A stretch of DNA of 14,509 nucleotides from Halieaceae bacterium UBA5085 (GTDB taxonomy: Bacteria; Pseudomonadota; Gammaproteobacteria; Pseudomonadales; Halieaceae): contig DIAF01000026.1 of NCBI GenBank assembly GCA_002414665.1, forward strand, positions 1-14,509, in the 5' to 3' direction. Made by a program: the position numbers and the translations under genes. Positions 1-6,372 of the stretch are shown piece after piece. Position 1 is the stretch's first letter, and each line of letters opens with the position of its first letter. The notes below the pieces were generated by a model. The model was not told where the DNA came from, did no database searches, and was given only the letters and a program-made list of their open reading frames with translations.

Positions 1-41
1 TCAAAATCCAGGTCTGGGTACTTTTCAGATGCCGTTGCCAA
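1..41 (-). CDS. Flavin monooxygenase, N-terminal end only (partial)
   Basis: Only the first 13 codons are inside the window; the gene continues past base 1. It starts with TTG at 41-39, preceded by a strong Shine-Dalgarno AGGAGG (in 47-55 on the plus strand, seven bases from the start). The reading is M-A-T-A-S-E-K-Y-P-D-L-D-F, against M-S-T-A-P-E-K-H-P-N-L-D-F at the start of the complete monooxygenase at 2060. The 41 bases match that gene at 36 positions, and four of the five differences change an amino acid. The promoter and leader also match in layout. The inference is a tandem paralogue of the Baeyer-Villiger monooxygenase next door. Whether the rest of the gene is intact cannot be seen. 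Confidence 0.75.
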   Translation of the reverse strand, partial: MATASEKYPDLDF

Positions 42-86
42 GTGAGTTCCTCCTCATTCGGATAGATCACTTGCGTTATTATTTAA

Positions 87-116
87 ATAATAATATACGC
101 GTATTGAATTAATCAA
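87..116 (-). promoter_or_regulatory. Sigma70-type promoter of the left-edge monooxygenase
   Basis: Read on the minus strand, a -35 TTGATT (116-111) and a -10 TATTAT (92-87) are separated by 18 bases, inside an A+T-rich island. The -10 lies 45 bases before the TTG start at 41. The geometry is the same as that of the promoter at 2106-2135: -35, spacer length, -10 and leader length all agree. Prediction is from sequence only. Confidence 0.6.
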
Positions 117-150
117 ATTTTTTATCCTGATTATGCGTATTCTTTTACGC
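95..150. promoter_or_regulatory. Putative operator: palindrome in promoter spacer plus upstream half-sites
   Basis: A perfect 10-base palindrome ATACGCGTAT (95-104) sits between the -35 and -10 of the left-edge monooxygenase promoter. Upstream, GCGTA (135-139) starts exactly 39 bases after the TACGC (96-100) of the palindrome. It is followed by TACGC at 146-150, so GCGTA and TACGC form an inverted repeat around six bases. The same TACGC/GCGTA pair at a 39-base offset occurs at 2115/2154 and 8108/8147. A site inside the spacer would suit a repressor or a MerR-like regulator; the binding protein is not in the window. Confidence 0.5.
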
Positions 151-248
151 ACCATGCATGACTCTTGATGCTCAGGATGACAGCTGCGCGCCGGAACCTT
201 GCGCTGCTTCCGACAGCTCAAGGCTCTGGCTCTCTGCACGGGACCGGC

Positions 249-2060
249 CTATGAGAGCTCGAGCCCCTTGAGATCGCCATCCTCGCGCCACTCCGCCATC
301 AGTCGGTGGAAGGCGTTGATGCCCGGTCCGTACTGATTCTCGACCGGTCCGTTGCCGGCCCGCGGCTTGCCCTCGTTATTGAAGAAGCCCGGGGTGCAGG
401 CCTCCAAGAATTCCAGACTGTCGAGCGACAGGTTCTTGATGGTGTCTACCCACTCCTGTTCGGCCTGCGCGCTGGGCTCCACGCGCTGGTATCCGCGCTC
501 CCGAACTTGCTGAATAATGTAGGCGTAGTGCTGCGTCTGATCGTCCGCAACGGTCGTGAAATTGGGCGAGAAGCCACTCTGCAGAAGCCCCACGTGAAAG
601 AGGTTAGGGAAGCCGCGGCTTGCGTATCCGTGAAATGTGCGCGGACCGTCCTGCCAGTAGTCTGTCAGCGCCAGCCCGTCGCGACCCCATATCTCGAAGC
701 CCTGGCGCCGCGTGTAGGCGGTGCCGAACTCGAAGCCGGTGGCGAAAATAATGCAGTCCACCTCGTATTCCGTTCCGTTAGCGAAGATGCCACGCGGTGT
801 GACGCGCTCCACGCCGCGTCCCTGCGTGTCAACCAGCTGAACATTGGGTCTGTTGAAGGTGGGCAGGTAGTCGTCACTGAAGGTCGGGCGCTTGCAGAAC
901 TGGCGATACCAGGGCTTTAGCGCTTCGGCAGTCTCGCGGTCCTTGACCGTGGCTTCCACGCGCTTCCGCACCTGATTCATCTTCTCGAAGTCCGCCAGCT
1001 CCACGGCGCGCGCGATCTCCTCCGGGTCCAACGATTCGTCTTTCTCGCCCGGCGCCAGCAGGTTGGGCATTTTGCGGAAGATGTCGGTCCAGCCATCGTT
1101 CACAAGGTCCACGTCCGTCACGCCCGCAAGCACGTCACTGAAGTTCTCGCGGCGCTGGCGCTGCCAGCCAGGCTCAAGTGTCTTGACCCACTCAGGATCG
1201 GTGGGCTTGTTACCGCGCTCATCTACTGAAGACGGCGTTCGCTGGAACACGTAGAGCTGCTGCGCCGCGCGACCCAGGTGCGGAATGCACTGGATAGCCG
1301 TGGCGCCGGTGCCGATCACGGCCACTCGTTTGTCGCCGAGCTTGTGCAGGTTACCGGTCTCGTCGCCGCCCGTGTAAGCGTAGTCCCAGCGACTGGTGTG
1401 GAAGGTGTGCCCCTGGAAGTCCTCGATGCCCGGCACTCCCGGCAGCTTCGGCCGGTTAAATGGACCGCCCGATATGATCACGAAGCGCGCGCGCATGGCG
1501 TCATCACGATCAGTTCTTATCGTCCAGAGCCCTGCCTCCTGGTCCCAGCGCATCTCCTTCACCTCGGTCTGGAAGCAAGCGCAGGAGTACAGGTCATAGG
1601 CCTTGCCGATCCGCTCCGCGTGCGCCTTGATCTCCGATGCGAAAGAGTATTTCTCGCGCGGGATGTAACCGACCTCCTCGAGCAGCGGCAAGTACATGTA
1701 CGACTCGATGTCGCACTGTGCACCCGGGTAGCGATTCCAGTACCAGGTCCCGCCAAAGTCGCCGCCCTTCTCGATGATGCGCAGGTTATGAACCCCCGCC
1801 TCGCGCAGGCGCGCGGCGGCGAGCTGCCCACCGAAACCGCCGCCGATGATGATGACATCGACCTCATCCGTTAGCGGCTCGCGCGTGAAACCCGGTTCCA
1901 CGTAGGGGTCGTCTACGAAGTGTGCGAACTTACCTTCGACCTCCTGATACTGATCGTTGCCCTCCGTCCGCAGGCGCTTGTCGCGCTCCTCGCGGTATTT
2001 CTCGCGCAGGGCGTCAGGATCGAAATCCAGGTTTGGGTGCTTTTCAGGTGCCGTTGACAA
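249..2060 (-). CDS. Type I Baeyer-Villiger monooxygenase (FAD/NADPH)
   Basis: This 603-residue cytoplasmic flavoprotein is predicted to insert one oxygen of O2 next to a ketone, giving an ester or lactone, using FAD and NADPH. Visible motifs in order are a first Rossmann loop GGGFGG (73-78), the BVMO-type GGTWYWNRYPGAQCD (103-117), the diagnostic fingerprint FQGHTFHTSRWD (215-226, fits FxGxxxHxxxW[P/D]), a second Rossmann loop GTGATA (250-255), and a late ATG-type motif in IIFATGFE. About 65 residues precede the first Rossmann fold, as in the longer steroid or cyclic-ketone BVMOs rather than in short cyclohexanone monooxygenases. The start is TTG at 2060-2058 with GGAGG a few bases upstream; the ATG within the Shine-Dalgarno region is in another frame. 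A close paralogue begins at 41 just downstream. It has its own promoter at 2106-2135. The family call is firm; the substrate is unknown. Confidence 0.92.
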   Translation of the reverse strand: MSTAPEKHPNLDFDPDALREKYREERDKRLRTEGNDQYQEVEGKFAHFVDDPYVEPGFTREPLTDEVDVIIIGGGFGGQLAAARLREAGVHNLRIIEKGGDFGGTWYWNRYPGAQCDIESYMYLPLLEEVGYIPREKYSFASEIKAHAERIGKAYDLYSCACFQTEVKEMRWDQEAGLWTIRTDRDDAMRARFVIISGGPFNRPKLPGVPGIEDFQGHTFHTSRWDYAYTGGDETGNLHKLGDKRVAVIGTGATAIQCIPHLGRAAQQLYVFQRTPSSVDERGNKPTDPEWVKTLEPGWQRQRRENFSDVLAGVTDVDLVNDGWTDIFRKMPNLLAPGEKDESLDPEEIARAVELADFEKMNQVRKRVEATVKDRETAEALKPWYRQFCKRPTFSDDYLPTFNRPNVQLVDTQGRGVERVTPRGIFANGTEYEVDCIIFATGFEFGTAYTRRQGFEIWGRDGLALTDYWQDGPRTFHGYASRGFPNLFHVGLLQSGFSPNFTTVADDQTQHYAYIIQQVRERGYQRVEPSAQAEQEWVDTIKNLSLDSLEFLEACTPGFFNNEGKPRAGNGPVENQYGPGINAFHRLMAEWREDGDLKGLELS

Positions 2061-2105
2061 GTCAATTCCTCCATTATTCGGAAGTTATATCGCGTGTACA
2101 TTTTT

Positions 2106-2135
2106 ATATTAATATACGCGTATACAATTAATCAA
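2106..2135 (-). promoter_or_regulatory. Sigma70-type promoter of the complete monooxygenase
   Basis: On the minus strand, a -35 TTGATT (2135-2130) and a -10 TAATAT (2111-2106) are separated by 18 bases. The -10 ends 45 bases before the TTG start at 2060, exactly as in the left-edge copy. A 12-base palindrome fills the spacer. Prediction is from sequence only. Confidence 0.6.
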
Positions 2136-2158
2136 CAGACTTTTTCTTATTTTGCGTA
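2113..2158. promoter_or_regulatory. Putative operator: 12-base palindrome plus upstream GCGTA
   Basis: TATACGCGTATA (2113-2124) is a perfect palindrome centred in the -35/-10 spacer of the monooxygenase promoter. GCGTA at 2154-2158 begins 39 bases after TACGC at 2115-2119, matching the arrangement at 96/135 and 8108/8147. This probably marks binding of one shared regulator at two faces of the promoter. Regulator and effector are unknown. Confidence 0.55.
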
Positions 2159-2369
2159 CGATATACCCTGGAGCCTCAATCGAGCCTCGACGACACCATT
2201 GATTCCTGCCATTTCACTACATGACCTCAAGAGCGGCGCTGAGCGATTATTTCAAGCCGTGCACAGGACGAAACGTCACGTGCGAGTTTTTCCGCGCTTG
2301 AGCTAGGTATGCGACCTCGCATGAGAATCAAAGAAACCGTTGGCCGGACGTGATCTTGATTGTTTGATC

Positions 2370-2388
2370 AGGGACTGAAGACGTCCCT
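2370..2388 (-). terminator. Weak hairpin after the MoaD-like gene
   Basis: AGGGAC (2370-2375) pairs with GTCCCT (2383-2388) around a seven-base loop, starting 12 bases beyond the stop of the MoaD-like gene. No T run follows, so this is at best a weak or processing hairpin rather than a canonical intrinsic terminator. Confidence 0.25.
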
Positions 2389-2399
2389 TGCGCGCGAAC

Positions 2400-2642
2400 T
2401 CACCCGCCTGCGATTTGCGGCATGAAGTACACCTCGCTGTCCGGCCCCAGGGTTTCCAGAAAGGCGTCGTGGCAGATCAACCCGTCGATCGCAATCGCGC
2501 TCCTCCTGAGCTCCTCACCCGCATCAGGAAAACGCTGCTCCAGCGCGGCGAGCAGTTCCCGAACGTTGCGGGCGGGCACGTCGAGCTCCGCCTCGCCGTC
2601 GGTGACGGCGAGCAGGTGGCTTAGAAACACTACATGCGCCAT
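2400..2642 (-). CDS. MoaD/ThiS-family ubiquitin-like sulfur carrier protein
   Basis: This 80-residue protein ends in IAGG. The C-terminal Gly-Gly and the preceding pattern (hydrophobic strand, acidic helix, IDG near 52-54, then a P-D-S-E-V-YFMP stretch) are those of MoaD/ThiS beta-grasp proteins. In these the terminal Gly is adenylated and thiocarboxylated to donate sulfur, in MoaD to build the dithiolene of molybdopterin. The ATG at 2642-2640 is chosen because GGAG lies six bases upstream and the family fold starts there; a longer open frame upstream overlaps the Mo subunit and has no family resemblance. It follows the Mo subunit after 16 bases, so it is the last gene of the operon. No MoaE, MoeB or XdhC-type partner is visible. 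It may be a dedicated MoaD supplying cofactor to this enzyme, or a carrier with another recipient. Confidence 0.82.
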   Translation of the reverse strand: MAHVVFLSHLLAVTDGEAELDVPARNVRELLAALEQRFPDAGEELRRSAIAIDGLICHDAFLETLGPDSEVYFMPQIAGG

Positions 2643-2658
2643 AGCAGCTCCGACGATC

Positions 2659-4926
2659 TCAGTCGGCGGCGGCATCCAGGGCGGCCAGCACCCGCGGTGG
2701 TGACAGCGGCAGATCGTGGATACGGATGCCGATGGCATCACGCACCGCGTTGGCAGCCGCAGCGAGCGGAGCGACAATGGGTGTCTCGCCGACGCCGCGG
2801 ACGCCGTAAGGGTGCCTGGGATTTGGCACCTCGACGATCTGCGTGTCGATCATCGGCAGATCCGAAGCCACCGGCATTCGATAGTCGAGAAACCCAGCGT
2901 TCTCCATGATTCCGTCAGCATTGTAGATGTACTCTTCGTTCAGCGCCCAGCCCAGCCCCTGGGCAGCGCCGCCCTGCAACTGACCCTCTACATACGCCTT
3001 GTGGATGGCACGACCGGCATCCTGAATAGCGGTGAAAGCCAGCACGTCGATCTTGCCGGTATCACGGTCCACCTGCAGATCGGCAATGTTCACCGAGAAC
3101 GAGGGGCCAGCCCCCTTTGCCGTCAGTGAAGCGCGGCTGAGCAGCGGCCCGCCCGTCTTGGCGGCGTTTTCAGCGATATCCGCCAGACTGAGCGGCTTGA
3201 GTTCGTCATTGACGCCTGATGCGGGAATCGCCTGGCCGTCCACCCAAAGCACCTGATCTTCGTCGATGCCCCAAGTGACCGCCGCACGGGCACGACACTG
3301 GGCAATGATGTCCTCGCAGGCGCGCACCACGGCCATGCCTGTGGCGAACGTCGTGCGGCTGCCGCCGGTGGAGTTCGAGAAGCCCGTGCTTTCGGTGTCG
3401 CCTATCAGCGTGCGCACGCTCTCGTATGGCACGCCCAAGGTCTCGGCGGCCATGATGCACATGCTGGCGCGTGAGCCACCGATATCCGGGTTGCCCTCGA
3501 CCACGGTCACCGTACCGTTTTCATTAACGTGCACTTCGGCGCTGGACTGCAGGCCGAAATTGAACCAGAAACCGACGGCGACGCCACGGCCGGCGCCCTC
3601 GGGCAGCGCACGAGTGTAGTTCGGGTGCGCCTTGGCTGCACGCAGGCACTCCTTCAGGCCAATCACCGGAAACTTGGGGCCGTAGCTTGCGCGGGTGCCC
3701 TCTTCGGCTGCGTTCTTCAGGCGCAGGTCCAGGGGGTCCATATTCAATTCACGCGCCAGATCGTCTATCGCCGACTCCATGGCGTGCATCGACTGAGGGG
3801 CACCGGGTGCACGGTAAGCGCCCACCTTGGGCTTGTTCACCAGAACCTCGTAGCCCTCGACCTTGAAATTCTCGAGGTGATACGGCACAAAGACCGTCAA
3901 GGCGCCGGGCCCCATCGGCGCGCCGGCGTAGGCGCCCGCCTCGTAGGCCATCCACGCCGTCGCGGCGGTCAGGGTGCCGTCCTTTTTGGCCCCGACCTTA
4001 ATCTTGCAGTGAGTTCCGGACGTCGGCCCAGTGGCGCGGAACACCTCTTCCCGAGTCATCTTCATCTTCACGGGTCGACGTGCCTTGCGTGACAGCAGCA
4101 CCGCCAGCGGCTCGAGATAGACCACCGTCTTGCCACCGAAGCCACCGCCGATCTCCGAAGCGATGAACTTCAGATCTGCCACGTTCATGTTCAGCACCTT
4201 GGCGGTTATGGCGCGGAAGTCGAAGTGAGCCTGGGTGCAGCACCATACAGTAGACTGGCCCGCTTCATTGGTGTTGGCGATGCAGGCATGGGGCTCGATG
4301 TAGCCCTGGTGGGCCATCGGAATCCGGTATTCGCCTTCGACGATAACGTCCGCCTCCTCGAAGCCCTTATCCACATCGCCCCGGGAGAGCAACATGACTT
4401 CCGCGATGTTGCTCGGTTTGTCGCTCTTCTCGGGAAGGTTCTTGGTGAAGCAGTTCTCGTCGAGCAGGGGAGCACCTGGCGCCATCGCCGCATCGAGGTC
4501 AAGCACCGGCTCGAGTACCTCGTATTCCACTTCGATGGCTGCCAGCGCCTCGTCGGCAATGCGCAGTGACCGGGCCGCCACCGCGGCTACCGCGTGGCCG
4601 TGATAGAGCGCCTTGTCCCGGGCCATGATGTTCCTGGCGTGATCCCCGATGGAGCCGCCAGCCTCGCCGCCCACGTCTCCATGCTCCGGTGGCGGAGGGA
4701 AATCTTCGCCTGTAATAACTGCGTAAACGCCGGGCATAGCCGTGGCACGGCTGGTGTCGATCCGCTTGATCCGGGCATGGGCATGCGGACTGCGGAGCAC
4801 CTTGCCATGGATCTGGTTGGGCAGGTTAAGGTCGGCACCGTACTGCGCCCGTCCGGTGACCTTGTCGACTCCGTCAGGGCGAACAGGCGAGGTACCTACT
4901 AGCTTGTAATCAATTGATTCCGACAC
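2659..4926 (-). CDS. Molybdopterin-binding large subunit, xanthine dehydrogenase/CO dehydrogenase family
   Basis: This 755-residue catalytic subunit belongs to a three-subunit molybdenum hydroxylase that adds a water-derived OH to a carbon centre. Visible are the N-terminal aldehyde oxidase/xanthine dehydrogenase a/b-hammerhead domain (about 20-140), HQGYIEP (206-212), the Mo-cofactor loop GGGFGGK (260-266), the active-site loop YRAPGAP (371-377), and GVGE (711-714), whose Glu714 matches the catalytic base of the family. The active-site loop is not the Cys-bearing loop of aerobic form I CO dehydrogenase, so it is a hydroxylase-like member and not CoxL sensu stricto. Where many relatives have GQG it has DIGGSRAS (481-488). 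The start is GTG at 4926, with GGAGG ten bases upstream; it lies 29 bases after the 2Fe-2S subunit. Substrate unknown, perhaps an N-heterocycle or aldehyde. Confidence 0.92.
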   Translation of the reverse strand: MSESIDYKLVGTSPVRPDGVDKVTGRAQYGADLNLPNQIHGKVLRSPHAHARIKRIDTSRATAMPGVYAVITGEDFPPPPEHGDVGGEAGGSIGDHARNIMARDKALYHGHAVAAVAARSLRIADEALAAIEVEYEVLEPVLDLDAAMAPGAPLLDENCFTKNLPEKSDKPSNIAEVMLLSRGDVDKGFEEADVIVEGEYRIPMAHQGYIEPHACIANTNEAGQSTVWCCTQAHFDFRAITAKVLNMNVADLKFIASEIGGGFGGKTVVYLEPLAVLLSRKARRPVKMKMTREEVFRATGPTSGTHCKIKVGAKKDGTLTAATAWMAYEAGAYAGAPMGPGALTVFVPYHLENFKVEGYEVLVNKPKVGAYRAPGAPQSMHAMESAIDDLARELNMDPLDLRLKNAAEEGTRASYGPKFPVIGLKECLRAAKAHPNYTRALPEGAGRGVAVGFWFNFGLQSSAEVHVNENGTVTVVEGNPDIGGSRASMCIMAAETLGVPYESVRTLIGDTESTGFSNSTGGSRTTFATGMAVVRACEDIIAQCRARAAVTWGIDEDQVLWVDGQAIPASGVNDELKPLSLADIAENAAKTGGPLLSRASLTAKGAGPSFSVNIADLQVDRDTGKIDVLAFTAIQDAGRAIHKAYVEGQLQGGAAQGLGWALNEEYIYNADGIMENAGFLDYRMPVASDLPMIDTQIVEVPNPRHPYGVRGVGETPIVAPLAAAANAVRDAIGIRIHDLPLSPPRVLAALDAAAD

Positions 4927-4955
4927 TTTCTTGAAGCCTCCAATAAGTCGTGAGA

Positions 4956-5435
4956 TTAGGCCGGTCCAGCCAGATCACGGGCCACGTCCTGAACGGCGCG
5001 AACGATTTTGTCGTAACCGGTGCAGCGGCATAGATTGCCGGCCAGCCAGTAGCGTATGGTGGTTTCGTCCGGGTCCGGATGACGGTCCAGCAGCGATTTG
5101 GTGGCTATGATCAACCCAGGTGTGCAGACGCCGCACTGCAGGGCGGCATGATCAAGAAACTTCTGCTGGATGGGATGCAGGCCCTCCTCGGTGGCGATGC
5201 CTTCGATGGTCGTGATCTCACGTCCCCCTGTCTCCGCGGCCAGCACCAGGCAGGAGCACACCAATCGGTCGTCCACCAGCACGCTGCAGGCACCACAGTC
5301 GCCGGTGGCGCAACCTTCCTTGGTGCCGGTCCGGCCCAGCGTATCGCGCAGCACGTCGAGCAGCGTTTCCTGTGGCTCGCACAGGAACTCCACTTCTTCG
5401 TGGTTGATTGAAGTGATGACCTGGATCTTGTTCAT
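4956..5435 (-). CDS. 2Fe-2S small subunit of molybdenum hydroxylase
   Basis: This 159-residue electron-transfer subunit carries two [2Fe-2S] clusters. The N-terminal plant-ferredoxin-like cluster has Cys42, Cys47 and Cys50 (GCATGDCGAC) with Cys62. The C-terminal cluster has Cys101 and Cys104 (CGVC) and Cys136 and Cys138 (CRC). Length and spacing are standard for CoxS/XdhC-type small subunits. It would carry electrons from the Mo site of the large subunit to FAD on the medium subunit. The ATG at 5435 is one base past the TGA of the FAD subunit, and its Shine-Dalgarno AGGAG lies inside the end of that gene, which points to translational coupling. Confidence 0.95.
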   Translation of the reverse strand: MNKIQVITSINHEEVEFLCEPQETLLDVLRDTLGRTGTKEGCATGDCGACSVLVDDRLVCSCLVLAAETGGREITTIEGIATEEGLHPIQQKFLDHAALQCGVCTPGLIIATKSLLDRHPDPDETTIRYWLAGNLCRCTGYDKIVRAVQDVARDLAGPA

Positions 5436-5436
5436 T

Positions 5437-6330
5437 TCATACTCCTAAAACTTTGCGGGCGAGCGCCCGATCTCGGGCAATGGCAGTGGCTCGGCGACAG
5501 AGCACGCCAACTACCTTGCGCCGGAAGTCGATGGTGCCGCGCTTGTCAGTAATGGGTGATGCTGCATCCGAACACGCCGCAGCGGCAGCGGCAAGCGCCG
5601 CGTCATCCAGGGTGGTGCCAATCAGGGCGTTGGCTGCCGCGGGCACCAGAATCGCGGTGGGGGCTACCGCGCCAATCGCGACTCTCGCCTCCTTGCAAAG
5701 TCCTTTGGCGTCCAGGGTGACGCTGACACCACAGCCGGCCACGGCGATGTCCATCTCGGTGCGGGGAGTGAACCGCAGATAAGCGTCCGCGGCGCGGCTC
5801 TTAGGACGTGGTATCTTCAGACCGACCAGAAACTCACCCGCTTCGAGGGCATTTCGACCGACACCGACGACAAATTTCTCCACCGGCATTTCGCGCTGCC
5901 CCTTGCCCCCGGCAATGACACAACTCACGCCCACGGCGATCATTGCGGGGATCGTGTCCCCAGCCGGAGACGCGTTGCAGAGGTTGCCACCCAGCGTGGC
6001 GCGCCCCTGGATCTGGGTGGAGCCGATCAGGTCGGCAGCCTCGAGCAGCCCTGGGAGCAACTCGACCAACTCCGCATTTTCGTTCAATACCGCGCTGGGT
6101 ATGGCAGCGCCGATGAAGATCTCGTTATTGCCAAGGTGCAGCCGGTTGGTCTCGGCCACGTTCTTGATGTCGACCAAGATCCGGGGCTCGATATCGGCCC
6201 CTCGCATCTGTACCAGCAGATCGGTACCGCCGGCGAGCACCTGTGTCCGGTGGCCCTTCTTGGCATGCCTGGCCAGCTCTGCGACGGCCTCGTCAATGCT
6301 GGAGGGGGCGACATAAGCGAACGCTTCCAT
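5437..6330 (-). CDS. FAD-binding medium subunit of molybdenum hydroxylase
   Basis: This 297-residue subunit binds FAD and passes electrons from the 2Fe-2S clusters to the final acceptor. The PCMH-type FAD-binding domain is shown by AGGTDLLV (33-40) and TLGGNLCNASPAGD (112-125), followed by the C-terminal domain of CO dehydrogenase flavoproteins (about 190-295). Length is normal for CoxM-like subunits. The ATG at 6330 has AGGGAG five bases upstream. It starts 42 bases after the amidohydrolase stop and runs into the 2Fe-2S gene with a one-base gap, giving subunit order medium-small-large within one operon. Confidence 0.95.
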   Translation of the reverse strand: MEAFAYVAPSSIDEAVAELARHAKKGHRTQVLAGGTDLLVQMRGADIEPRILVDIKNVAETNRLHLGNNEIFIGAAIPSAVLNENAELVELLPGLLEAADLIGSTQIQGRATLGGNLCNASPAGDTIPAMIAVGVSCVIAGGKGQREMPVEKFVVGVGRNALEAGEFLVGLKIPRPKSRAADAYLRFTPRTEMDIAVAGCGVSVTLDAKGLCKEARVAIGAVAPTAILVPAAANALIGTTLDDAALAAAAAACSDAASPITDKRGTIDFRRKVVGVLCRRATAIARDRALARKVLGV

Positions 6331-6372
6331 AAACTCTCCCTTGTGTGGTTTGCGAGGTGGCCAGGTCGCCGA

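Larger units (their letters stand above)
2061..2399. other. Intergenic region between MoaD-like gene and monooxygenase
   Basis: This 339-base gap holds the monooxygenase leader, its promoter and operator elements (2106-2158) and a small hairpin (2370-2388). No protein-coding signal is convincing: the short open frames across it have no ribosome-binding site and no family resemblance. The leader also contains an imperfect relative of the palindrome around 2086-2100 (CGCGTGTA). The stretch 2160-2360 shows nothing I can name. Confidence 0.5.

Noticed and set aside
54..239. 61-codon minus-strand open frame between the monooxygenases
   Set aside because: It covers the promoter and operator of the left-edge gene, has no ribosome-binding site and no resemblance to a known protein.
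306..1874. Open frames of about 200 codons on the plus strand inside the monooxygenase
   Set aside because: They are antisense to a gene with complete BVMO motifs and show no start signal or recognisable product.
2400..2777. 125-residue version of the MoaD-like protein
   Set aside because: The extra N-terminus overlaps the end of the Mo subunit, looks like out-of-frame sequence, and the ATG at 2642 has a good Shine-Dalgarno at the expected fold start.
2659..6330. Aerobic CO dehydrogenase (coxMSL)
   Set aside because: Subunit order matches, but the large subunit lacks the Cys-containing active-site loop of true CO dehydrogenase and reads YRAPGAP instead.
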